Assembly (NCBI GenBank): GCA_024697785.1
Contig: JAILEU010000201.1
Coordinates: 1-33,157, forward strand
Reading direction: 5' to 3'
Origin: Bacteroidaceae bacterium
Lineage (GTDB): Bacteria; Bacteroidota; Bacteroidia; Bacteroidales; Bacteroidaceae
DNA length: 33,157 nucleotides
How positions within the stretch are numbered: the first letter of the stretch is position 1; each line of letters starts with the position of its first letter. This document shows positions 17,301 to 23,675 of this stretch, in pieces. The translations under genes and the position numbers were made by a program. A model generated the notes under the pieces. It made no database searches. It was not told the DNA's origin and was given only the letters and a program-made list of their open reading frames with translations.

Positions 17301-17903
17301 GCGGAGCACGGCGATGGGTGCCGTATCGTTGTCGCCAATCTGCAGGTCGGCGCGGCTGCCCAGCGAATAGGTGTGGGGCTTGGTGTCGGTATTCGTCACG
17401 TTATAGACGACGCGGGCATACTCGCCCAGCGGCTCAACGGTCACCATGACGTCCACGCCGTGAGCGTGGCTTTCGACGAACGCATTGTGATACCACTGGT
17501 AGTTGTCGTTGTCACCCTCCGCCTGCCAGTACCTCATGTTGTCGCGATACCATTTGATGTCGCTCAGCCCGACGGCGTCCTCTTCTTCATCCACATAGAT
17601 GGCCGAAGAATAGCCGCCTGAGGAGTAGGTGGAGCCGTAGTAGCTGAGATTGAACTTGCCGAGGAGGTCGAAGACGGCGCTATCGTTCCTCACCCACAGG
17701 CTGGTAGTGCCCAGACGGGTGTAGTCAGAGGGCAGGTCGTCATCGACGTAGATGATGCGCTGCGGGGCTCTCTTCGCCTCGGCGGGCATGAAGTTACGAT
17801 GGGGCGAGTCCACTCTTTCGGACTGCGCAGACATGGGCATACAAATGCCAAGCATCAGAGCCACAAGGGAATAGACAAACGGAAGGGTGTGTTTTTTCAT
17901 CAT
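11379..17903 (-). CDS. Giant secreted multidomain surface protein with C-terminal sorting-type tail
   Basis: About 2174 residues. I start at the ATG complementary to 17901-17903 (the next codon is also ATG), because an ATG at 17936 lies inside the promoter. A signal peptide ends near PMSAQ. Two jelly-roll, GH2-N-like repeats follow (about 282-430 and 446-600, each with WRYT..PA.NW..P.F.DSGW and IWLR or IWMR). Next come a CARDB-like Ig domain (638-735), further beta-rich domains and a carboxypeptidase-regulatory-like domain (1089-1150). A Gly/Tyr-rich linker (about 1335-1356), a Cys-containing and strongly hydrophobic Gly-rich segment (1367-1435) and a helical region (1460-1575) interrupt the beta architecture. 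More Ig-like domains lead to a tail YYDLQGRRVL..GIYIQNGQKVIRR that resembles a type IX secretion sorting tail. I do not recognise the full family. A binding or adhesin role beside the uptake locus is a guess. Confidence 0.82.
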   Translation of the reverse strand: MMKKHTLPFVYSLVALMLGICMPMSAQSERVDSPHRNFMPAEAKRAPQRIIYVDDDLPSDYTRLGTTSLWVRNDSAVFDLLGKFNLSYYGSTYSSGGYSSAIYVDEEEDAVGLSDIKWYRDNMRYWQAEGDNDNYQWYHNAFVESHAHGVDVMVTVEPLGEYARVVYNVTNTDTKPHTYSLGSRADLQIGDNDTAPIAVLRDKNGKPFGLEMANSTNPDEAATLQFLFKGRSGVSDVDDYWFGACGLNTSGMALAGNYTSPRWYPNDFTETIIAPEAEDVTEMWRYTFTEPAANWFTPAFNDSGWNEGAAGFGSEGRDHVRTLWDGDDHKIWLRRTFNLDITAEQAQFLRLKIFHNSAGANQVYINGVLAFSNPEYYSEYYDYEISDAARAALNLHGTNTIAAYSYNTWGGQTLDIALGLQEGLWHGAVNGIDEYVTFVKDADQGGDKWRYTTTQPADNWNTPSFDDSGWEQGFTPFNPDNNGRGQWNTEHIWMRKEVTLNNVSRDDLKFLRMRLYHDDGCQVWFNGVLAYSGDPWMDWLDFRDINEEAVNALNLNGKNYIAMYVHQDYGWQNADLGLGLFHESIAEINGLFIENGQYDSGMGWCWRGRTIAAGEKQQLSVLFCIGNVPDSQYDPNTGPDVSISEFTISPTEVQAKDSVEAVVVIANTGNEPMPAGLDVHISGPWKDGDWEYRTRQEIPVGQSLRLTPTLVVTDYATEVTAQAWVNGSRAFKEIRYDNNSAADSYIIKVVPPYTATLATDKTLYDAGETVRFTGQIAGAKKAFSQLKLIVRNAEGGDQTFNVVTDENGAFSYPWATYESWTGHFMAAAVYPQSWPGDEAFAACTFDIRGFQTEGPQWKADDAWNGWRTFVVDSTYQADITVRNPGVIPLTGVTFTQVSKNANLDVTLTGVSTFEADEKAVLHLAVKAKAPTSGDQYEELRLRIATAEGPSKELTVWYYNVNPTALLTANINEINTTMLMGGFTDYIFSITNEGAAATGEVTLSLPDVGWMSALTPVSMPSLKPGEKADIQLRFTPDDKMQLNVPLTGRIAVNVENGQGFTLPYSVEPVSDVQGRLVVDVCDENTYYTAEAPHVSGATVTVTHPISGAVIAEGTTAADGKAAFDLPAGWYTITVKADKHSGYQNNVSIDPSRTTNLTVNLCFQAITIDFDVVEVGETDEYKIVTTMTFETYVPQPVVDMQVEEQPLDAMELGQSLVYNTVLINRGLIRAQGLELEFPNDEYFSFTPLVDLPDSLEAQQSVVIPVRVTRLYPGEDAEASMRYRRTGTWPEYSPQRRADDGGMSCYLDQKVIWKWPCGDDWFWANSAKIIYQRVCAAEGFGGLGGGGYYGGGGYGGGSTWGDSPVGVTRVFKGCKECVKLFAEAAGLCLVGYIPYVGTAVGAATAKDAVDWILVIGGGVAGPIGGAVLNTIGCIKGFASVDCYKDADGGEDGEKAPARRVEKLPRYIQAFQKKALVAVEEMEAFHAIYNELVGDPDAWDGVNAEDLSRLFQAVPADHQSFSADDLRHLKPAGVSDEAFDALIERMKGTNPDNQVDMELIEAQYAIIEACEAKAREEGYVSTDDMWKTEVPLVEQALDQEDGAVCATVKIQISQTMTFTRQAFLGTLTVFNGHSDEPMKDVRLNLTVADSNGNVATSHEMEMHMETLDGFSGALAFDGKWTLDAQQTGVATIKFIPTRYAAPDEPVVYTIGGSLTYIDPFNGYEVTRELVPVDITVKPSPVLEMIYFVQRDVMSDDPFTEEVEPAEDAEFSLILLNKGNGTATDLRMVTNQPEIVENEKGLLINYDMIGSQLNGGDKVLALGQSVATEFGDIAPHSSAYAQWWMRSSIYGHFIDYEIEATHVTSYGNPDLSLLDTIHVHELIHSIAVRDADGTERAAFLANDNIDYNAYPDVIYFADGTTAPVTTTTEMTTTGLMGDNTCDIYVPAAATDWIYGWMADPTDGHGKVTSITRLSDGADIPLRCCWLTKYVFNDAKKPVPENRLHFAGLTGAAGEVYRITFEPMPAVWLAVDDIFTVPDADSWTVTPVTSLTVRFNKPIMEQTFTADDVLLNHEGKRLDVSTMAILPVAGEGDLFELRFGDLTAATGYYVLTVQTADIIDAEGFNGDKGKSVSWMQIIAEGVAPRALEQDEAPYYDLQGRRVLHPTRGIYIQNGQKVIRR

Positions 17904-17933
17904 AGGGATATGTGTGTTGGTTTTTTTACGATG

Positions 17934-17976
17934 CAAAGATAATCATTTTTTTTCAATCGCGCAACCCCTATGGGGT
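17934..17976 (-). promoter_or_regulatory. Promoter of the giant protein gene with an adjacent palindrome
   Basis: On the minus strand GTTG (17962-17965), a 20-bp spacer and TATCTTTG (17934-17941) fit the Bacteroidetes consensus. Immediately upstream, ACCCCTATGGGGT (17964-17976) is a 5-bp-arm palindrome overlapping the edge of the -33 element, a plausible operator. The promoter position rules out the ATG at 17936 as the start codon. Confidence 0.75.
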
Positions 17977-18133
17977 AAAAAAAAGTCTATTTCAAAAAAA
18001 AAAAAATTTTGATTATCCGCAAGAATTGCGCCATCGGGGCGCGCTGTTGAGGTAGGGGTAATTCTGTGGATAATCACCCTTTTTCATCTGCGCCCGTTCT
18101 GATTTTCTGGCTCCAACTGCGCGAAGCGCTTAA

Positions 18134-18196
18134 CGCAGTGGGCTGCGGTCGCCGCCCACTACGCTGTGCCGACAGCCCACTGCGCTGTGCCGACAG
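18134..18196. repeat. GC-rich tandem and inverted repeat
   Basis: A 21-bp unit beginning CCCACT and ending GCCGACAG is repeated directly (18155-18175 and 18176-18196) with one A/G difference. CGCAGTGGGCTG at 18134-18145 is the exact reverse complement of CAGCCCACTGCG at 18173-18184, so the block can fold into a GC-rich hairpin. Its composition contrasts with the AT palindrome 150 bp away. Confidence 0.75.
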
Positions 18197-18281
18197 CGTT
18201 TGGGAATGGGCGCCAGACCACCTTGTCGTTCCGAAAAGGGCGATAAGCGTAGGGGGCATCGCGGCTCCCTAACGGCCTTCG

Positions 18282-18436
18282 GTGTTGCAGTGTTGCAGTG
18301 TTGCAGTTCCAAAACAGGTTCTACGATAGTCAAAAATAAACTCTATATTTATATTAATATAAATATAGAAGTATTTTAGGGTATGCGGAATCCCCAACAC
18401 GAACTGCAACACTGCAACACTGCAACACTGCAACAG
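18282..18436. repeat. 28-bp inverted repeat of 8-bp units around a 28-bp AT palindrome
   Basis: Bases 18282-18309 (three GTGTTGCA units plus GTTC) are the perfect reverse complement of 18401-18428, and the right side continues with one more octamer to 18436 (TGCAACAC-type units). In the 91-bp loop, 18342-18369 is itself a perfect 28-bp palindrome of A/T with one C/G pair, centred on TTAA. Neither divergent transcript passes through it, so it is not their terminator. Cruciform formation, protein binding or a recombination site are all possible. Confidence 0.85.
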
Positions 18437-18456
18437 CTTGTACTACCATGAAAAAA

Positions 18457-18655
18457 GTTGAATGTTTTTTACCTTAACCCTGCCATAGGTTGAATGCTTG
18501 TTGAAAACCATAATTCCTAACCCTGGCAAAAGTTGAATCAGTCCCTCACTGAAATGGAAGGCTCTTTTAAGGGGTTTCCATTCAGGCGGACATTGTGGCC
18601 CAGGCTGCATAAAAACGCATCGACAAGCCCTTCTCGGTGCAATCGAACCCTGGCA
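18457..18655. repeat. Repeated AACCCTGSCA and GTTGAAT motifs upstream of GH97
   Basis: AACCCTGCCA (18476-18485) and AACCCTGGCA (18519-18528, 18646-18655) recur, and GTTGAAT follows the first two at a constant 13-bp offset (18489-18495, 18532-18538), with another GTTGAAT at 18457-18463. Two copies 43 bp apart with fixed internal spacing suggest a regulator site for the hydrolase genes to the right. The binding protein is unknown. Confidence 0.5.
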
Positions 18656-18783
18656 GGAACGAAATGTTGTATCTTTGCAGCGTGAAAGGGAAAAGCCTTC
18701 CGGCGGATTTGCTGGCCGGAGGACAATCGCACAACAGCCACGAAAAAAAATGCGCAAGCCCCATGTTTTCCACCCCTAAAAAT

Positions 18784-18815
18784 TTTGGTGGTTCCGAAAA
18801 GATTTCGTAACTTTG
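18784..18815 (+). promoter_or_regulatory. Promoter of the GH97 gene
   Basis: TTTG (18784-18787), a 20-bp spacer and TAACTTTG (18808-18815) match the Bacteroidetes consensus exactly. The predicted start near 18822 leaves a leader of about 32 nt before the ATG at 18854. Confidence 0.85.
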
Positions 18816-18853
18816 CATCGTCAATCAAAAGCCCCCGTTAACCCCCTGTTATC

Positions 18854-20839
18854 ATGAAAAAAGCCTCCTTCCTTCTTCTCATCTGTATGGCGCTGCTGGC
18901 ACTGCCCCTTGGCGCCGTCACGAAGGCACACCGCCTCACGTCGCCCGACGGACGCACCGTGGTCACCATCGCCGCCGAGGCGCCCCTCTCCTACTCCGTC
19001 ACACGCGACGGCAGCGTGCTCGTAGCCCCCTCGCCCATCGGCCTGACGCTGGCCGACGGCACCGTCATCGACCGCCCCGTGAAGGCCTCGCGCCCACGCA
19101 TAATAAAAGAGGAGACCGACGCCCCCTTCTACCGCCAGCCACACATCAGCACCGTCTGTAACGAGCTGACGCTGACGCTCACAGGTGGCTTCACGCTCAC
19201 CTTCCGCGCCTACGACGAGGGCGTGGCCTACCGCTTCGGCTACACCCGCAAGGCGCCCCTCGCCATCGCAGCCGAACAGGCCACCTTTGCCTTCGAGGGC
19301 GACCCGAAAGTTTGGCTCGCCCACTCGACCAACGAGAAGTCTCCCTTCGCTATGGCCTTCCAGAACCTCTACGACGAGTCGCCCCTCTCGGACGCCGGCA
19401 GCGTGCCCGCCTTCCTGCCAGCCACCGTCGAGGTGGGCTCCACCAAGGTCACCATCCTCGAGAGCAATCTCGAAGCCTACCCGGGGATGTTCCTGACGCC
19501 CGGCAAGACCTGCCTGAAGGCCGCCTTCCCGCCCTATCCGAAGTCGTTCCGCAAGAGTGCCTACCGCCAGCAGATGCACGTGGCCGAGGCCGAGGACTTC
19601 ATCTGCCGCGTGGACGGCGCACGCAGCTTCCCCTGGCGCATCCTCGCCATCACCGACGACGACACCCAGATGCCCCTCAACAACCTCGTCTATGCCCTCG
19701 CCTCACCTAACCGCATCGGCGACACGTCGTGGATCCGTCCCGGCAAGGTGGCGTGGGACTGGTGGAACGCCTGGAACCTCAAGGGCGTACCCTTCAAGGC
19801 CGGCATCAACATGCCTACCTATAAGTATTACATCGACTTCGCCGCCAAGAACGGCATCGAGTACATCGTGCTCGACGAGGGCTGGTACGACCCCAAGAGC
19901 GGCGACATGCTCACCGTCATCCCCGACCTCAACCTCGAGGAACTCATCGCCTACGGACGGCAGAAGGGGGTCGACATCGTGCTCTGGACGGTGTTCAACG
20001 TGCTCGACGACCAGCTCGACGAGGCCTGCCGCAAATACTCGGCTATGGGCGTCAAGGGCTTCAAGGTCGACTTCCTCGACCGCAACGACCAGACGGGCGT
20101 CGAGATGGCCTACCGCATCTGCGAGAAGGCCGCCCAGTACCACCTCTTCCTCGACTATCACGGCTTCTACAGCCCCACCGGCCTCAATCGCACCTACCCC
20201 AACCTGCTCAACTACGAGGGCGTCTTCGGCATGGAGGAGGTGAAATGGAAGCCCGAGGACAAGGACATGCCTCACTACGACGTCACGTTCCCCTTCATGC
20301 GCCTGATGTGCGGCAACGTCGACTACACCCCGGGCGCTATGCGCAACGCCACGCGCGCCGACTGGCGGCCCATCTACTACAGCCCCGTCAGCCAGGGCAC
20401 ACGCTGCCACCAGGCCGCCATGTACGTGGTGCTCGACAGCCCCTTCACCATGCTTTGCGACACCCCCACCAGCTACGAGGCCGAGCCCGACTACACCCAG
20501 TTCATCGCCTCCATCCCCACCGTCTGGGACGAGACCGTCATCCCCAGCGGACGCATGGGCGAGTACATCGTCACCGCCCGCCGCAAGGGCGACACGTGGT
20601 ACGTCGCCGGCCTGACGGACTGGCGTGAGCGCGACGTCACCATACCCCTCTCGTTCCTCTCTGAAGGCGACTACTTGGTGAAATGCCTCGCCGACGGCAT
20701 CAACGCCGCCAGGAATGCCGAGGACTACCGCCTCGACACCCAGTTCCTCCCCAAAGGCGGCACGCTCACCATCCATCTGGCCCCAGGCGGAGGCTTTGTG
20801 CTGCAAATCAGCAAGCTCACCGTCGCCGACCACCTCTAA
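18854..20839 (+). CDS. GH97 glycosidase, retaining alpha-galactosidase-like type
   Basis: A 661-residue secreted enzyme with a signal peptide of about 21 residues (LLALPLGA). The N-terminal GH97 beta-sandwich is followed by a TIM barrel with WDWWNAWNLKGVPFKAGI (301-318) and YIVLDEGWYDP, then a small C-terminal beta domain. GH97 has two mechanistic groups. The inverting SusB type lacks the barrel Asp, while the retaining type (such as BtGH97b, an alpha-galactosidase) uses an Asp nucleophile and a Glu acid/base. Here GFKVDFLDR supplies Asp406 and NYEGVFGMEE supplies Glu455, so I predict the retaining type. It has its own promoter and probably cotranscribes with the next gene 118 bp downstream. 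Coding GC appears high, as in most neighbours. Confidence 0.92.
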   Translation: MKKASFLLLICMALLALPLGAVTKAHRLTSPDGRTVVTIAAEAPLSYSVTRDGSVLVAPSPIGLTLADGTVIDRPVKASRPRIIKEETDAPFYRQPHISTVCNELTLTLTGGFTLTFRAYDEGVAYRFGYTRKAPLAIAAEQATFAFEGDPKVWLAHSTNEKSPFAMAFQNLYDESPLSDAGSVPAFLPATVEVGSTKVTILESNLEAYPGMFLTPGKTCLKAAFPPYPKSFRKSAYRQQMHVAEAEDFICRVDGARSFPWRILAITDDDTQMPLNNLVYALASPNRIGDTSWIRPGKVAWDWWNAWNLKGVPFKAGINMPTYKYYIDFAAKNGIEYIVLDEGWYDPKSGDMLTVIPDLNLEELIAYGRQKGVDIVLWTVFNVLDDQLDEACRKYSAMGVKGFKVDFLDRNDQTGVEMAYRICEKAAQYHLFLDYHGFYSPTGLNRTYPNLLNYEGVFGMEEVKWKPEDKDMPHYDVTFPFMRLMCGNVDYTPGAMRNATRADWRPIYYSPVSQGTRCHQAAMYVVLDSPFTMLCDTPTSYEAEPDYTQFIASIPTVWDETVIPSGRMGEYIVTARRKGDTWYVAGLTDWRERDVTIPLSFLSEGDYLVKCLADGINAARNAEDYRLDTQFLPKGGTLTIHLAPGGGFVLQISKLTVADHL

Positions 20840-20844
20840 CCCCC

Positions 20845-20934
20845 TCCAGAATCTCCAGAATCTCCGGATAATCCAGAAAATCCGGAAAATCCAGATAATC
20901 CAGATAATCCTGAATCTCCAGAATCTCCAGAAAA
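20845..20934. repeat. Ten-copy 9-bp array before the arabinofuranosidase gene
   Basis: Ten contiguous units of exactly 9 bp, consensus TCC(A/G)GAWWM, mostly TCCAGAATC, TCCAGATAA or TCCAGAAAA, fill the gap between the GH97 and DUF1680 genes and end 23 bp before the ATG. Copy-number change would shift the distance between the two genes without breaking either frame. The array is in frame with the downstream gene but lies before its signal peptide start. Confidence 0.9.
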
Positions 20935-20957
20935 ACCCAGCCCATCCCCCAATAACT

Positions 20958-23462
20958 ATGAAAAAAGAACTCCTCCCCGCGCTGCTTGCGCTGACACTCC
21001 TCGCCAGCTGCGCCAACAACAAAAAAGGCACCTTTGGCAATGCCGTCGACGGCTACCCCATCACCCCCGTCCCCTTCACCTCCGTCAAGGTAGCCCCCGA
21101 AACCTTCTGGGGCCAGCGCCTGCAGGCCTCACGCGAGGTCACCATCCCCCTTGCCTTCAGCAAATGCGAGAGCGAAGGCCGCTACCGCAACTTCGAGAAC
21201 GCCGCCAAGCAGATGGCCAGCCCCACCAACCTCGGCTTCAAGGTCGGCGGCTACTCCTTCGACGACACCGACGTCTATAAGACCATCGAGGGCGCCTCGT
21301 ACCTCCTGCAGACCTACCCCGATGCCAAGCTGAAGGCCTACATCGACAGCGTCATCGCCATCATGGCATCCGCCCAGGAGCCCGACGGCTACCTCTACAC
21401 CGCCCGCACACAGAACCCTGAGCATCCCCACGAGTGGGCAGGCCGCGAGCGCTGGGAGACCGTCGAGAACCTCAGCCACGAGTTCTACAACCTGGGCCAC
21501 ATGGTCGAAGGCGCCATCGCCCACTATCAGGCCACCGGACAGCGCAACTTCCTCGACATCGCCATCCGCTATGCCGACTGCGTCTGCCGCGAGATTGGTC
21601 CGGGCGAAGGGCAGAAGGTGCGCGTGCCGGGACATCAGATTGCCGAAATGGCGCTGGCCAAGCTCTACCTCGTCACAGGCGACAAGAAATACCTCGACGA
21701 AGCAAAGTTCTTCCTCGACATGCGCGGCAAAACCGAGCGCAAAGACCAATACAGCCAGGCCGACAAGCCCGTCATCGAGCAGACCGAGGCTTGGGGACAC
21801 GCCGTGCGCGCCGGCTACATGTATGCCGGAATGGCCGACGTCGCGGCCCTCACAGGCGACGAGAGCTACGTCCACGCCATCGATGCCATCTGGAACAACA
21901 TCGTCAGCAAGAAACTCTATGTCACAGGCGGCGTGGGCAGCACCAACAACGGCGAGGCTTTCGAGGGTGACTACATCCTGCCCAACATGAGCGCCTACTG
22001 CGAGACGTGCGCCGCCATCGCCAACGTCTATGTCAACTACCGCCTCTTCCTGCTCCACGGCGAGAGCAAGTACTACGATGTCCTCGAGCGCAGCCTCTAC
22101 AACGCCGTCCTCAGCGGCATCAGCCTCGACGGAGGCGGCTTCTTCTACCCCAACCCGCTGGAGAGCATGGGCCAGCACCAGCGCCAGTCGTGGTTCGGCT
22201 GCGCCTGCTGCCCCAGCAACGCCTGCCGCTTCATCCCCTCGCTGCCGGGCTATATGTATGCCGTCAAGGACAACAATGTCTACGTCAACCTCTTCAACAC
22301 CAGCAACGTCGCCCTCAAGGTGAACGGCAAAGCCGTCGAGCTGGAACAGGAGACGGGCTACCCCTGGGAAGGCAAGATCACCCTGCGTGTGAAGAAGAAC
22401 AAGGCCGGCAAGTTCAACCTCAAGGTGCGCTATCCGGGCTGGGCAAAGGGCGAAGCCGTCCCTTCGGACCTCTATACCTTTGTGAATAATCAGGACTATC
22501 TCCAAAGCATCGTCGTCAACGGGCAGAGCATCATCGAGCCCAACCAAGCGAATCCCTCCTACCTCACCCCTGACGGCTATATTACCGTCGCAGGCGACTG
22601 GAAGAAGGGCGACACGATGGAGGTGGAGTTCCGCATGGATTCCCGCTTTATCCGCGCTAACGAGCACGTAGAGGCCGACCGCGGCAAGGCCGCCATCCAG
22701 CGAGGCCCGCTCGTCTATTGCGCCGAATGGCCCGACAACGACTTCAACGTCCTCTCAACCGTCATCAGCGGCGACGCCAGCCGCATCGCCGAGATGAGCA
22801 CCATCACCATCAAGACCACACCAGCCAATCAGGGTGACGAAGTGAAGGAGCAGACCTACCCCATCGTCCGCATCAGCATGGACGCCGAGGCCCTCAGCTA
22901 CGACGACAACCTGAACATCACCCGCAAGAACGTCACCCTCAACCTCATCCCCTATTACGCCTGGGCTCATCGCGGCCGAGGCAACATGGAGGTCTGGATT
23001 GCCACAGATGAGGGTGCCGCCAAACCCACCTGGCCCGACACCTATGCCTCAACCAGCAAGATTACCGGCAGTCATCGTGCCAACTACAGCGCCATCAAAG
23101 ATCATCTGCTTCCGAAGGACAGCAACGACCACTCCATCCCCTACTTCCACTGGTGGCCTAAAGAGGGCACCACAGAGTGGATCTGCTACGAGTTCCCCAA
23201 GGCGGGCAAGGTGAGCGAGAGTACCATCTGGTGGTTCGACGACGGCCCCTGGGGCGGCTGCCGCGTGCCCAAGAGCTGGAAGCTCTATTATGAAGATGCT
23301 GCCGGCAACTTCAAGCCCGTGCAGGCCAAGACCGCCTACGGCACAAAGAAGGATGTTGCCAACCGCGTCACCTTCGTCCCCGTCGTCACCAAGAAGCTGA
23401 AGCTCGAGGTCCAGCTTCCCGACCACCACGCCGCAGGCCTCTTCGAGTGGGAAGTAAAGTAA
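20958..23462 (+). CDS. DUF1680-clan beta-L-arabinofuranosidase (GH127/GH146)
   Basis: An 834-residue lipoprotein (LLASC, Cys18). The ATG at 20958 is chosen because the signal peptide begins there; open frame upstream is only the 9-bp array and the GH97 end. The (alpha/alpha)6 catalytic part contains NFENAAKQ, DVYKTIEGASYLLQ, AQEPDGYLYTAR and LPNMSAYCETCAAIANV. In HypBA1-type enzymes a zinc site made of one Glu and three Cys holds the nucleophilic Cys. The matching residues here are Glu349, Cys351, Cys417 and Cys418 (GCACCPSN). The long Bacteroidetes form with extra C-terminal beta domains fits GH146 as well as GH127. The last 140 residues look like a discoidin/galactose-binding fold. It should release L-arabinofuranose from arabinan or arabinosylated glycans. 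Confidence 0.9.
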   Translation: MKKELLPALLALTLLASCANNKKGTFGNAVDGYPITPVPFTSVKVAPETFWGQRLQASREVTIPLAFSKCESEGRYRNFENAAKQMASPTNLGFKVGGYSFDDTDVYKTIEGASYLLQTYPDAKLKAYIDSVIAIMASAQEPDGYLYTARTQNPEHPHEWAGRERWETVENLSHEFYNLGHMVEGAIAHYQATGQRNFLDIAIRYADCVCREIGPGEGQKVRVPGHQIAEMALAKLYLVTGDKKYLDEAKFFLDMRGKTERKDQYSQADKPVIEQTEAWGHAVRAGYMYAGMADVAALTGDESYVHAIDAIWNNIVSKKLYVTGGVGSTNNGEAFEGDYILPNMSAYCETCAAIANVYVNYRLFLLHGESKYYDVLERSLYNAVLSGISLDGGGFFYPNPLESMGQHQRQSWFGCACCPSNACRFIPSLPGYMYAVKDNNVYVNLFNTSNVALKVNGKAVELEQETGYPWEGKITLRVKKNKAGKFNLKVRYPGWAKGEAVPSDLYTFVNNQDYLQSIVVNGQSIIEPNQANPSYLTPDGYITVAGDWKKGDTMEVEFRMDSRFIRANEHVEADRGKAAIQRGPLVYCAEWPDNDFNVLSTVISGDASRIAEMSTITIKTTPANQGDEVKEQTYPIVRISMDAEALSYDDNLNITRKNVTLNLIPYYAWAHRGRGNMEVWIATDEGAAKPTWPDTYASTSKITGSHRANYSAIKDHLLPKDSNDHSIPYFHWWPKEGTTEWICYEFPKAGKVSESTIWWFDDGPWGGCRVPKSWKLYYEDAAGNFKPVQAKTAYGTKKDVANRVTFVPVVTKKLKLEVQLPDHHAAGLFEWEVK

Positions 23463-23484
23463 AAAAAGTATTTTCGCCTACTCC

Positions 23485-23563
23485 GTTTATAAACAGGGGC
23501 CGTGTTTATATAAACAGGGCCCACGTTTATATAAACTGGGGCGCTGTTTATAAAAAACAGCAA
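23485..23563. repeat. GTTTATA-type palindrome array, about 21-bp period
   Basis: Four copies of GTTTAT(AT)AAAC-type palindromes start at 23485, 23504, 23525 and 23546, separated by G/C runs such as AGGGGCC and TGGGGCGC. Each core is self-complementary and the period is about 19-21 bp. The array begins 22 bp after the stop of the preceding gene. Confidence 0.8.
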
Positions 23564-23675
23564 CGATTGCAAAAATCCAATCGGTGTGCGAAGCCATCAT
23601 CGCAAAGTTAATTCGTACAATCCGAATAATTCGCCGTTTCTTATTCAACTTTCGCAGATGATGCCGTAGTCTTCG

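Larger units (their letters stand above)
17977..18783. other. Structured divergent intergenic region without a convincing gene
   Basis: Short open frames here are not supported by start signals, composition or family resemblance. The DNA instead holds an A-run (17993-18005), an inverted repeat GATTATCC/GGATAATC across about 18010-18080, GC-rich tandem repeats (18134-18196), a large nested inverted repeat (18282-18436) and repeated short motifs (18457-18655). A TATCTTTG at 18670-18677 looks like a -7 box but has no matching TTTG upstream. I see no insertion-sequence coding remnant. Confidence 0.6.

Noticed and set aside
14733-17621. Two long plus-strand frames opposite the giant gene
   Set aside because: Both are low-complexity Val/Gly/Ala frames without start signals, opposite a continuous 2174-codon gene with signal peptide and sorting-type tail.
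17934-17936. ATG as start of the giant gene
   Set aside because: It lies inside the -7 promoter box, upstream of the expected transcription start; the signal peptide begins at 17903 or 17900.
18066-18272. Short gene with repeated LRCADS-type peptide
   Set aside because: The peptide repeat simply reflects the GC-rich 21-bp DNA repeat; no start signal or family support.
18443-18828. Remnant of a transposase or pseudogene upstream of GH97
   Set aside because: Several short minus-strand frames overlap here, but I could not recognise any transposase motif or terminal inverted repeats.
20845-20934. CRISPR-like array
   Set aside because: Units are contiguous 9-mers with no spacers and no cas genes nearby; it is a minisatellite.
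19703-22667. Long minus-strand frames opposite the GH97 and GH127/GH146 genes
   Set aside because: Antisense shadows of enzymes with complete catalytic motifs.
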